Source: a virus. From it: DNA of 53,395 nucleotides. This document shows, in pieces, positions 36,601 to 46,182 of this stretch. The translations under genes were made by a program, and so were the position numbers. Each line of letters begins with the position of its first letter. Within the stretch, counting starts at the first letter, position 1. Location of the stretch: the IMG/VR virus record IMGVR_UViG_3300034050_000199, positions 1-53,395 of that record. One strand, written 5' to 3'. Under the pieces are notes generated by a model. It was not told the origin of the DNA. It saw nothing but the letters and a program-made list of their open reading frames with translations, and made no database searches.

Positions 36601-39600
36601 ATGGCAGAAGTAAAAAATAGTTTCCTAAAGTCTAAGATGAATCAAGACTTAGACGATAGACTTATCCCTAATGGGGAATATAGATATGCAAATAATATTT
36701 CAGTTGGAAAATCTGAAACAGATGATATTGGAGCATTAAAAAACGTTCTAGGTAATGAATTACTTTTAAATACACAGTCAGAATATGACGAAGGCATGGA
36801 GTGTATTGGTATATTCATGGATAACCAGAATAACCGTATGTTTCAATTTTTAACGAATTATACGGATCCAAATCCAAATCAAATAACATTTCCAGAAGAT
36901 GTACCACTTCCAAATGGTATAACTGAATGGAAAATGAAAATAGCAATGTACACTTTTGAAGGCAACAGTGCTCCTTATGTAACATTGGTTGACGGGTTAT
37001 TTTTAAATCTTGCAAAAAATAAACAATTTAAAATTACGGGTGTAAATTTAGTTGAAGGTTTATTATTCTGGACTGATAATAGAAATCAACCAAGAAAAAT
37101 AAATGTTGCTAATGCTTTATCTAATATAAATTATTATACTACAGAAGAACAAATATCTGTAGCTAAATATGCTCCGATAGATCCTATAACATTATATAAA
37201 AAAGTAGTTACTACAGCCGATGGCGATTCATCAGGTAATACATTAGAGGTTGTTGATGCGGCTGGCATCGTGCCGGGTATGACATTGGTAACGGAAGATA
37301 TAAGTGGATCAGATTTTTGTACGGTTGTTGATGTTACTGGAAATATTGTAACTTTTTATGAAAATTATCCAGGAACTATTACAGAAGGTACAGAGTTAAC
37401 ATTTTTAATTTCTACAATGTCTGACAAATCCCAATTGCCGTCATGGCCTGGTGACCCTGCTTTTTTAGAAGACAAGTATGTTAGATTTAGTTATCGTTTT
37501 AAATATGATGATAACGAGTATTCATTAATGGCTCCTTTTACACAAATAGCATATATACCTAAGCAGAAAGGTTATTTTATTAATGGAAACGAAACGGACG
37601 CTTATAGAAGTACTGTAATAAATTGGTTTGAAAATAATATTAATAATATAGAATTAATTGTACCGTTCCCTGATAAAATTGGGAATCTCGCTAACAGTTA
37701 TAAAATAATTGAAATTGATATTTTATACAAAGAATCTGATTCAACGGCTATTAAAGTATTTGAAACAGTACCTTTGTCTTTTATAAATACTACAGCTAAT
37801 GCAAATAATAATTATTATATACAACAATATCAATCACAAAAACCATATAAAACATTATCTGAAGATCAAACAGTAAGAGTATATGATAAAGTGCCAGTAA
37901 GAGCCAGGGCTCAAGAATCTGCGGGCAATAGAATAATTTATGGTAATTACTATGATAAATATACTTCGTTAGCTTCTATAAATTACAATATTGCGGTACA
38001 ACCTAAATCAACATCACGTACTAACTTTATAGAATATCCAAATCATACATTAAAAAAGAATAGAAATTATCAAGTAGGCTTTGTAATAGCTGATAAGTTT
38101 GGTAGACAATCACCTGTGATTTTATCTTCCGGTGATTTACCAGGTTTGGATCTTGGACTTGCAGGGTATGCTAAAGGATCAACAGTTTATTCAAGTTACG
38201 AAAATTCAATTTTATTTGATGACGTTCGTACTTGGTTTGGTGATGCTTTAATATTATATTTGAATAGCCCTATAAATCAGCAAAAAGATATACCTACTGG
38301 TCAACCTGGTTTATACGCAATACCTACATCTAATTTTGGGTTTGCAATAACTGATTTTGCTGTAGTTGGGCCAAAAGAATATGCATTTACTATGGATCTA
38401 GATGTATTGGCTTCTCAGTTTATTCCTGAAGTAGGTAATATATTAAGAGGAAAATACGTTGATTATGTAAAGGTATTAGAATCATATCCAGTGTATCAAA
38501 TACCTGGCGATAATACATCTCCTATAGTTAGCGTTACAATTAAAACTTCTGATGACATAAACGATATATATAAATATGTTGATCAAGGATTTGATGTACC
38601 AGATATTAAGTTTTCTTATAAATACAACCCTATTGGATGGTATTCTTATAAAGTTGTTGTTAAACAGCAAGAACAGGATTACTACAATGTGTATTTGCCC
38701 GGCATGTTAAATGGTTATCCTAAGGGTCAAACTTCTGGATCTCAAGTCGTATATGATACAGCAGGTTTGGCATCACTGGAAAACGGTATAAATACTACGC
38801 AGTTTCCGGTAAGTGAGACAGGTAACACATCTCACATCGTATTAATTAATGATAATATTAATAAAGTACCAAGAGATTTATCTGAAGTTGGGCCTGACCA
38901 AAAACAATATAGAAGTAGTGTGCAATTATATGGTAGAGTTGAAAATACTAAAGATACTATAACTATAATAGGTGATGATCCTACATATTCCGCTAAAGTA
39001 ATTATAATAAAATATACAATTGTACCTCCTGGTCCAGGAGAAAAAAACAATGATTGGGCTTTAATAAACCCAGGCGACGGTATTCAATGCGTTGAAGCAA
39101 ATACACCTGTTAATAATACAACTCCAGGGTTAGGAGGCACAATACCAAACCCATATAGATGGTTAGGTGATACTGTTGTTGTTTCTAATGAGGTTGTTGG
39201 TAATGCAGGAACTATAACAATATCGTCTCCAAACTGGGTTCTAGAAGCCAGTGGCACTAACCCTGATTATAAAACATTTATAATTACAAGAGCAGAAAAT
39301 AAACAGTATTTTCCAACTAGAAAAGCTGATACAGTAATATCTATAGCTACCGCTGATGAATTTAATTTTTTGGATAGTTCAGAAGATAATTTAAGTGGTA
39401 CGGCAGGATTAAACTTTTATCAATTGCAAACAAAACCATTAATAGGTAGGGTTTCTACTGTTAATCAGATTGGTGTAACAGCAAAAGATATGATACCTTT
39501 TTTAAGTGTATATGAAACAAGAGCAGAACAAAGCTTATTAGAATTGTTTTGGGAAACAGCAACTACTGGTTTAATATCAGATTTGAATACAGATGTTTTA

Positions 39601-41874
39601 ACGGGATTTAATGGCCCGGTTGGGTTTGGCAATGTTAACTATACTCATTTTGAATGGCAAAACCCTAATGGATTAGGCACAGTTAAAGGAGAAGCTAATT
39701 CGCCATATATAACTGATGAATTTTATGTAGTAGATCAAACAGATACACCTATACAGTTTCCAACTGTAACATTGACATCCGTGTATAATGGGGAATCACC
39801 TCCTGTAAATAGAACTAGTGATTTTGAATTAGAAACTATTCTTCCTACATCACCTGGAGATATTACACAATTTAGATTAAAAATAAAACCTTATGGGCCT
39901 CCGCCTTTAACAGGAACACCATTTGTATTTAATCATACTGCTGGAAATAAAGAATCATACGTTTTTACATTTAATGTAATTGATACTTCGGATCCTGATC
40001 CAAATCAAGCTACCTTAACCTTTAGCGGTAGATTAGGAAACAAAGCCCCAATTATAACCACAACAGATGAATTTTATAGTATAACTCAAACGCCTGGCGT
40101 AGTAGTAGACTTACAAGCTAATAACGGTTCGTTTTCCTCTTCTACTTCGGATTTAAAATGGAGTATAATGAGTGGAAATAATGCAGGTTACTTCCAAATA
40201 AATGCGACTAGTGGCGTTTTAGAAATGATTGATGATACAGTGCCTTTAGGCACATATAACTTGCTTGTTAAAGTACAAGATGCGGTTAATATAACTGATG
40301 GAGAAGTACTAGAGCCGGTTAATACTATATTTGGAACTTTAGAATACACTATTCCATTAACTATAAATGTTGGAGATGCTATTGTAAATCCTTGGTTAAG
40401 ACCTAATTATACAAGCGCCGTTCTAACAGGATCTGCAGGTTGTGGAACTAGCGGAATCGGAAATAGTTTTGGAACTTGGTGGGGTGCGGCTTATATAGGT
40501 CCAAACCCAAATCCGTCAAATGAATATCTACCCGCGATTAATGGTGTTTATCAAGATATTCCATCTTACTTAGCTGGAGCAAATAGAAACGTAGAAGTTA
40601 AAAATTCATTAGATTACAATCCACCAGTGAATAGTCTTCAACCAATTGGTTTAACTGAAGGGGAATATAGATTCTCAATAAAATTAGATGTAAATGCACC
40701 TGGAATATGTCCAGCGGGACCTGGTCAGCCTACTACTAATTCCGCTAATTCAAAAGGGGAAGCGGAAATATATTTGTATAAAAGAGCATACCAGCCGACT
40801 GCTCCTTTACAATGGCAATTAGTCAGAAACGAAAATAATTTTGGTCTACCTAGTCAATCTCCGCCCGTGGTTCTGCCTTATAAAATAGGCCCATTAGAAG
40901 TAAGTACATTTGATAATGAGGGAATAATATTTCAAGGAGCTACAAAATCACTTGTTACTTCCTTTACTATTGAAGCAGAAGAAATACTACAAGAGTATGC
41001 GGTTGTTGTTAGATTGTTTGGTATATATGAAAGCGGTTTTAGTGAAGCAGGACAGACTGTTACTATCTATGGTAATGATGCAAATTTTTCTTATCCAGTA
41101 ACAACATTTCCTTTTTTACCCGCTCAAACAAATGAGTACGAATATTATACGGGAGTAGAGGAAATTACAGCTGGACCGGGACCGGGTTACCCATCGGGTA
41201 TACCTTATGCTACCCAGGATGCAACTAGAGGACTTTCTTATTTTTCAGCTAATAATCAAATAGCTTTAGGTTCGGCCAATGCTGGTAATCTTGTTGTTGA
41301 GCTTACTTTAGTAAATGTTAATAGTCAAATAGTTAAAGGTCTTAGGAGTTTAATTACTAGTGTTGGGCCAGGTAGGGTAATAGATGTTAACCCAATAAAC
41401 CCCGCTCAAATAACATTACAACTTGATTTCCCACCGCCGTCTAATATTGATTTGGCTGGGGCTAATTTACAAGTTAATACGATTGGTGACAATACAGATT
41501 TAGGAAAACTATATATTAATACTGAAGAAGGTACTGAAGCAAGAAGATTTTACACAGATCCTGATTTTATACATCCGTGGACACCTCCTGTGGCTGGTCA
41601 ATTTTACAATTTTATAACAGTTAAAGACTATAATCCGCAAGATTTGGTATTTCCACCAACTTCTCCGTACGCAGGCTTGCCTTTATATAGTAATTTTCCT
41701 ATTTATTGTGCGCGAATTAATGAAAATGGAGAAGTAATAGAACAGGCTGGTTCAACACCTAACGTACAAACAGCTTGGGAAGGAGCAGATGCGTTTAGTA
41801 ATCTTCAAATTTCAAATAGAAATTATAGCTACAATGTATTATACACGGAAACACCGGTACCACCAACACCATAG
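36601..41874 (+). CDS. Giant tail hub/muzzle-type protein, 1757 aa
   Basis: The N-terminus K-S-K-M-N-Q-D-L-D-D-R-L-I-P-N-G-E-Y-R-Y then N-N-I-S-V...G-A-L-K-N-V-L-G-N defines the P22 gp10-like tail stabilisation or hub class found across podoviruses. The long body is beta-rich, with repeated Ig-like and propeller-like strands and a cadherin-like segment around 1130-1210 (N-A-G-Y-F-Q-I-N-A-T-S-G-V-L). It is about four times the length of gp10 and compares with the muzzle proteins of crAss-type phages. It would form the lower tail barrel and hold fibres. Confidence 0.75.
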   Translation: MAEVKNSFLKSKMNQDLDDRLIPNGEYRYANNISVGKSETDDIGALKNVLGNELLLNTQSEYDEGMECIGIFMDNQNNRMFQFLTNYTDPNPNQITFPEDVPLPNGITEWKMKIAMYTFEGNSAPYVTLVDGLFLNLAKNKQFKITGVNLVEGLLFWTDNRNQPRKINVANALSNINYYTTEEQISVAKYAPIDPITLYKKVVTTADGDSSGNTLEVVDAAGIVPGMTLVTEDISGSDFCTVVDVTGNIVTFYENYPGTITEGTELTFLISTMSDKSQLPSWPGDPAFLEDKYVRFSYRFKYDDNEYSLMAPFTQIAYIPKQKGYFINGNETDAYRSTVINWFENNINNIELIVPFPDKIGNLANSYKIIEIDILYKESDSTAIKVFETVPLSFINTTANANNNYYIQQYQSQKPYKTLSEDQTVRVYDKVPVRARAQESAGNRIIYGNYYDKYTSLASINYNIAVQPKSTSRTNFIEYPNHTLKKNRNYQVGFVIADKFGRQSPVILSSGDLPGLDLGLAGYAKGSTVYSSYENSILFDDVRTWFGDALILYLNSPINQQKDIPTGQPGLYAIPTSNFGFAITDFAVVGPKEYAFTMDLDVLASQFIPEVGNILRGKYVDYVKVLESYPVYQIPGDNTSPIVSVTIKTSDDINDIYKYVDQGFDVPDIKFSYKYNPIGWYSYKVVVKQQEQDYYNVYLPGMLNGYPKGQTSGSQVVYDTAGLASLENGINTTQFPVSETGNTSHIVLINDNINKVPRDLSEVGPDQKQYRSSVQLYGRVENTKDTITIIGDDPTYSAKVIIIKYTIVPPGPGEKNNDWALINPGDGIQCVEANTPVNNTTPGLGGTIPNPYRWLGDTVVVSNEVVGNAGTITISSPNWVLEASGTNPDYKTFIITRAENKQYFPTRKADTVISIATADEFNFLDSSEDNLSGTAGLNFYQLQTKPLIGRVSTVNQIGVTAKDMIPFLSVYETRAEQSLLELFWETATTGLISDLNTDVLTGFNGPVGFGNVNYTHFEWQNPNGLGTVKGEANSPYITDEFYVVDQTDTPIQFPTVTLTSVYNGESPPVNRTSDFELETILPTSPGDITQFRLKIKPYGPPPLTGTPFVFNHTAGNKESYVFTFNVIDTSDPDPNQATLTFSGRLGNKAPIITTTDEFYSITQTPGVVVDLQANNGSFSSSTSDLKWSIMSGNNAGYFQINATSGVLEMIDDTVPLGTYNLLVKVQDAVNITDGEVLEPVNTIFGTLEYTIPLTINVGDAIVNPWLRPNYTSAVLTGSAGCGTSGIGNSFGTWWGAAYIGPNPNPSNEYLPAINGVYQDIPSYLAGANRNVEVKNSLDYNPPVNSLQPIGLTEGEYRFSIKLDVNAPGICPAGPGQPTTNSANSKGEAEIYLYKRAYQPTAPLQWQLVRNENNFGLPSQSPPVVLPYKIGPLEVSTFDNEGIIFQGATKSLVTSFTIEAEEILQEYAVVVRLFGIYESGFSEAGQTVTIYGNDANFSYPVTTFPFLPAQTNEYEYYTGVEEITAGPGPGYPSGIPYATQDATRGLSYFSANNQIALGSANAGNLVVELTLVNVNSQIVKGLRSLITSVGPGRVIDVNPINPAQITLQLDFPPPSNIDLAGANLQVNTIGDNTDLGKLYINTEEGTEARRFYTDPDFIHPWTPPVAGQFYNFITVKDYNPQDLVFPPTSPYAGLPLYSNFPIYCARINENGEVIEQAGSTPNVQTAWEGADAFSNLQISNRNYSYNVLYTETPVPPTP

Positions 41875-41927
41875 TATATAATACTACAATTAAATTAAAA
41901 ACCATAAAAAAAACGTGATTATAAAGT

Positions 41928-43457
41928 ATGGCAGCAATATTAGAATTAAAATATTTTAACTCTTTTTGGTTAAAGAAACTCGATACAATAGTAGAGGTAC
42001 AAAATACGGGAGCAGAAGTAGAGGGTAATGTCGCTAATTCTGCTACTGTAGTTATAACAACACCAAACAATGAAATTAGGGTTGGACAAACTGTTAGTTG
42101 GGTAGGGGTTCCGGTCCCTAATCCATCTGTGTATAAAGTAATAAGCTCTACTCAATTTGTATTAAGTGAACCTGTAACTATATTGGATGGTGTAGGATTG
42201 AATTTTGGTCCATTAACAGATTTTACTTATGTACCTAATGCTTATGCACCAACACCTACATCAGATTGGTATGTTGAGGAAGCTAGAATTAGAGGTGGAT
42301 ATAATAATACAAATGTGGATCTTGGTGTTAAAGCTTATATTGTTGAGGACAACATTAGACAGCAACACAGACAAAATTCATTAATATACTCTGGTGTATT
42401 CAATTCAAGAACGGGTGTTAATAAAACAAACGAGTTTTCAGTTGGTGAAGATATAACAAGAAGTTTAGATCCATCAAATGGTTCTATTCAAAAATTATAT
42501 TCTGAAGACACAAACTTAATTGTATTCCAAGAATTTAAAGTTAGTCAAGCATTAATTGATAAAGACGCTATCTATTCAGCAGAAGGACAGCCAATGACAA
42601 CATCTGGAGCGCAAGTAATCGGTCAGGTTCAAGCTTATGCTGGTAACTATGGTATTGGTACTAATCCTGAAAGTTTTGCTGTCTATGGCTTCCGTAAGTA
42701 CTTTGTTGATAGAAACAGAAACGTAGTATTAAGATTGTCACAAGATGGTATATCTGAAATATCAGAATATGGAATGGGTGATTTCTTTAGAGATAATCTT
42801 TCTGAAATTGGTAATGACGGATTTATATTAGGTATGTGGGACATGCATAATAAAGAATACGTTTTATCTATGCAACCAATTAATGGAACTTACAAAACAT
42901 TGACATTCGACGAAGACGTTGCTGGTTGGACAAGTTTCTTTGATTTTAAACCAAACTGGGGCGGAAGTTTAAGAAATAACTTTTACACATTTAAAAATGG
43001 AGAAATATGGAAGCACTATTCGCCAGGTAATAGCGGATGGGGTAGATTCTATGGAGTTACTTATGATTCATCAGTTGAAGTTATATTTAATCCTGATGTA
43101 TCTTTAGTTAAGACTTTTAAAACAATAAATTATGAAGGAAGTACTGGTTGGGAAACTTTATCGTTTTACACTGACTCTGATATTTCAGTTCCTATATCTA
43201 AAGCATCTTATACAACGACTCTTGCTGATTTAGAATTACAATTATTTACTAATTCATTCAAGAGAAAAGAAGATAAATACTTTGCAAATCTTATTAACAT
43301 TACGCCAGCCTCAAATAGTGAAGTGGTATGGGGTAACTCAATGACGGGTGTAAAAGGAACAACAGCAACGGTTAGAATGAGATATTCAAATACGGATTTA
43401 CAGAAGAGTGGAACACTGTTTGCGGTATCTTCTGACTACATAGATTCATCTTACTAA
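41928..43457 (+). CDS. Tail hub-associated structural protein, 509 aa
   Basis: It starts MAAILELKYFNSFWLKKLDT and contains WYVEEARIRGGYNNTNVDLG then a K-A-Y segment, a region I associate with tail proteins that accompany the giant hub. A Y-R...L-S-Q-D-G-I-S-E-I-S-E-Y-G-M-G-D-F-F motif follows, and the C-terminal half is beta-sheet with repeated V-x-F strands. It may complete the tail tip or bind fibres. No enzyme motif. It follows the 1757-aa gene by 53 bases. Confidence 0.68.
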   Translation: MAAILELKYFNSFWLKKLDTIVEVQNTGAEVEGNVANSATVVITTPNNEIRVGQTVSWVGVPVPNPSVYKVISSTQFVLSEPVTILDGVGLNFGPLTDFTYVPNAYAPTPTSDWYVEEARIRGGYNNTNVDLGVKAYIVEDNIRQQHRQNSLIYSGVFNSRTGVNKTNEFSVGEDITRSLDPSNGSIQKLYSEDTNLIVFQEFKVSQALIDKDAIYSAEGQPMTTSGAQVIGQVQAYAGNYGIGTNPESFAVYGFRKYFVDRNRNVVLRLSQDGISEISEYGMGDFFRDNLSEIGNDGFILGMWDMHNKEYVLSMQPINGTYKTLTFDEDVAGWTSFFDFKPNWGGSLRNNFYTFKNGEIWKHYSPGNSGWGRFYGVTYDSSVEVIFNPDVSLVKTFKTINYEGSTGWETLSFYTDSDISVPISKASYTTTLADLELQLFTNSFKRKEDKYFANLINITPASNSEVVWGNSMTGVKGTTATVRMRYSNTDLQKSGTLFAVSSDYIDSSY

Positions 43458-43468
43458 AATTTAATTAA

Positions 43469-43942
43469 ATGAATGACAAATTAGAAACAAAAACTGAGAA
43501 TAGAATAATTAGCCAAGACTATATTGATAAGGTAGAACATTTAGAGCAAACGTTGCTAGCAATGAACGATCCTAATGTAGCTAAAGGTAATACAGATTTG
43601 TTTCCATTAAAGCATTCATTTTCACACGGTATATACATACGGGAGATGTTTATGGAGAAAGATAGCGTTGTTATCGGTAAACTTCATAAGTTCTCCCATA
43701 CGTGGTTTTTATTGAAAGGTCAATTACTAGTATCAACAGATGAAGGATCAAATCAATACATAGCTCCTTGTTATGTTAATGCTCCTGCTGGTACAAAAAG
43801 AGTTATATATGCGGAAGAGGATTCTATATTTATAAATGTCCACCCAAACCCGGATAATATAACAGATACAGATGAACTTGAGGATATTTTAGCATGCACA
43901 TCGTATAAAGAATATAATGAATATAAACTATTAAAAGAATAA
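43469..43942 (+). CDS. Cupin-like protein, 157 aa
   Basis: A small beta-barrel pattern H-S-F-S-H-G-I-Y-I-R-E, then I-G-K-L-H-K-F-S-H-T-W-F-L-L-K-G, Y-V-N-A-P-A-G-T-K-R-V and F-I-N-V-H-P-N matches the two cupin motifs, with several His and Glu residues suited to metal binding. Cupins with unknown ligand are common in phages. Its place among tail genes may mean a virion component or a metabolic passenger. Confidence 0.72.
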   Translation: MNDKLETKTENRIISQDYIDKVEHLEQTLLAMNDPNVAKGNTDLFPLKHSFSHGIYIREMFMEKDSVVIGKLHKFSHTWFLLKGQLLVSTDEGSNQYIAPCYVNAPAGTKRVIYAEEDSIFINVHPNPDNITDTDELEDILACTSYKEYNEYKLLKE

Positions 43943-43945
43943 TAT

Positions 43946-44749
43946 ATGAGTATGGTAGTAGTTGGAGTAATAGGTGCCGCAGGCACAATAGCTTCAGGAT
44001 TAATAGGTGCTGGTGCTGCTAAGAAAAGAGAAAGAGCAGCTGCACAAGATAAAGCTAGATTAGGTGCTGAGCTTAACCAATTAGAAAATAGTAGACAAGC
44101 AATTATAAATCCTTACTCTACAACAAAAGACATGAGTAGCTTGGCTAAAGATTTATCTGGTACATTAAGTAATCCTTATGCTAATTTAGGTGTTGCTACA
44201 AATGCAGCTAAATTTGAGGCAGAGCAGATTGATGTTTCATTAGCAAATACATTGGACACGTTAAAAGATACTGGAGCAGGAGCAGGTGGTGCAACAGCAT
44301 TAGCTCAAGCGGCATTAAAAGCTAAACAAGGTATTTCTTCTAATATTGAATCTCAAGAGGCTAACAATGAAAAAATGAAAGCACAAGGAGAAGCAAATTT
44401 ACAAGAGGCTAAAATGCAAGAGAAACAAAGAATACAAGGTGTTCAAATTGATGAAGCTCGTCGCGTGCAATCAGCAGAGGCGGCTGGTAAGTCATTTATG
44501 TTTGGCGCACAAGAAAATAGAGAACAACAAAAAATAGACAGAGTTGCGGGACAATTAGCCGGAGCCGGAGCACAACAAATGCAGGCACAAGCGGATAGAA
44601 CAGGCGCAATTACCGGTATGATTGGTGGTTTATCATCAATAGCAGGAAGTATGGCTGGAAGTGCTGGATCTGGAGCAACAAGTACTCCCGGGTCAGGAGC
44701 AGGCTATGCATCTCAGTTTGGAGCAATGGCAAATCAATTTAAAAAATAA
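43946..44749 (+). CDS. Ejection-type internal virion protein with TM start, 267 aa
   Basis: An N-terminal hydrophobic Gly/Ala helix (about residues 2-26, VVVGVIGAAGTIASGLIGAG) is followed by a long charged helix rich in Ala/Gln/Lys and a Gly/Ser-rich C-terminus containing a second hydrophobic segment (TGMIGGLSSIAGSMAGSAGS). The shape matches T7 gp14-type proteins, injected first to cross the outer membrane. It begins the three-gene ejection set. Confidence 0.68.
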   Translation: MSMVVVGVIGAAGTIASGLIGAGAAKKRERAAAQDKARLGAELNQLENSRQAIINPYSTTKDMSSLAKDLSGTLSNPYANLGVATNAAKFEAEQIDVSLANTLDTLKDTGAGAGGATALAQAALKAKQGISSNIESQEANNEKMKAQGEANLQEAKMQEKQRIQGVQIDEARRVQSAEAAGKSFMFGAQENREQQKIDRVAGQLAGAGAQQMQAQADRTGAITGMIGGLSSIAGSMAGSAGSGATSTPGSGAGYASQFGAMANQFKK

Positions 44750-44757
44750 AAATATAT

Positions 44758-46164
44758 ATGGGAGCATATTCAAATCCACAAATACCTATTGACACACAAT
44801 CAGGACAATACTATAGGGATCTTACAAATACAATAGCAAGCAATACTGTTAATACTATTAACACATGGGCCGCAAAAGCCGCTGAGAATAAAAAAAATAA
44901 TGAAGCTTTAAAAGTAAAAGTCGGAGAAGAAGAAAGTGCGTTATATAGAAATCTAAGCAGCACACAGCAACAAAATCCTACAGTTAATTTTGAAGAATTA
45001 TATAGACCTCAAATAAAAAGATACGCTGAATTAAGAACAAGCATATTAAACGGAACAAGTACTGATCCTTCTAGAGATAGAATGGAAGCAGATAAAATAT
45101 TTGCAAGTGTTGGTAATATTAAAAATTCATTAGTGGATTTATCAAGTGAAGGTTTTGATGAAAAATATTCTAAAATGGGTGGTGCAGGTGGTTATGCCGT
45201 AAAAGAAAATGATCCAAATGTTATGAAGTCAATGCTAATATTCTCAGGTAAATTACCCGGTAAAAAAGTAGCAAGATTTGAAGATAATGATCCTTCTAAA
45301 GTAGTTTGGGATATATACGACGGTGAAACTAAAATACAATCTTTATCAGCTGAACAATTAAAGAAAGCGGCTAGTGGCCAAGGTTTATTAAAAGTAATAC
45401 CAAATGCTGCAGATTCTATAGACAATGCAAAAGCCGCTGTACCCGATGTATTTGATGTGAAAGATGGATTGCCAACTGGAACAATTAAACAAGAATATTT
45501 AGGAGAGGTATACGAAAAGGAATTACCTGGACAAGAAACATCGATAGTTAGTGGTTATCAAAAAAATACCAAAAAGTATGTAGCTACAGCAAAAATTAAT
45601 AAAGAAGCTATTATGGCAAACCAAAACTTTTTAAATGTTTTAAATGCTAAAGCTGACGGTTTCATTAATGGCTCTGCGGATAATTCTCAAGCAATATTAT
45701 TCCACAATACATATATTGCTAAGTCAGATCAAGATTTGCTTGAATGGGATAAACCTATGACTACAGAACAACAAAATAAATTCAAATACGATTATAGAAT
45801 GTTTGTTATAGATGGATTACCGGAAGAACAAACTGTTCCAGGATCTGGAATTATTGAAAAAGAAGAAATTACAAAACAAGTTATATCTAAACCAACAGGT
45901 GGTAAAGGAGGAAGTAATAAACCAAATAAACCATCTGCGGCCGCTGAAAAACAAGCAAAATTAGATGCCGAAGTTGCTGATTTAATAAAAACTAAAAAAG
46001 GAGGCCTTACTAGACAAGGGTATACATTAAGTATTATAGATGGCAGATGGGGCCTTTATGATAAAGATGGGTTACCAAAACCTGGAACAGAAAATATTAC
46101 AAGTCCTACAGAATTAGCTACATTTATTGGTGGATCACGACCAAGTAAAACAAAATTAAAATAA
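44758..46164 (+). CDS. Ejection-type internal virion protein, 468 aa
   Basis: It starts MGAYSNPQIPIDTQSGQYYR. A helical N-terminal third (NTWAAKAAENKKNNEALKVK) leads to a mixed body, and KGGSNKPNKPSAAAEKQAK is a disordered linker before a short final domain (G-Y-T-L-S-I-I-D-G-R-W-G-L-Y). It lies where T7 gp15 lies between gp14 and gp16. It may form part of the conduit for DNA. No enzyme motif. Confidence 0.62.
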   Translation: MGAYSNPQIPIDTQSGQYYRDLTNTIASNTVNTINTWAAKAAENKKNNEALKVKVGEEESALYRNLSSTQQQNPTVNFEELYRPQIKRYAELRTSILNGTSTDPSRDRMEADKIFASVGNIKNSLVDLSSEGFDEKYSKMGGAGGYAVKENDPNVMKSMLIFSGKLPGKKVARFEDNDPSKVVWDIYDGETKIQSLSAEQLKKAASGQGLLKVIPNAADSIDNAKAAVPDVFDVKDGLPTGTIKQEYLGEVYEKELPGQETSIVSGYQKNTKKYVATAKINKEAIMANQNFLNVLNAKADGFINGSADNSQAILFHNTYIAKSDQDLLEWDKPMTTEQQNKFKYDYRMFVIDGLPEEQTVPGSGIIEKEEITKQVISKPTGGKGGSNKPNKPSAAAEKQAKLDAEVADLIKTKKGGLTRQGYTLSIIDGRWGLYDKDGLPKPGTENITSPTELATFIGGSRPSKTKLK

Positions 46165-46182
46165 AAAATAACAATAATATAT

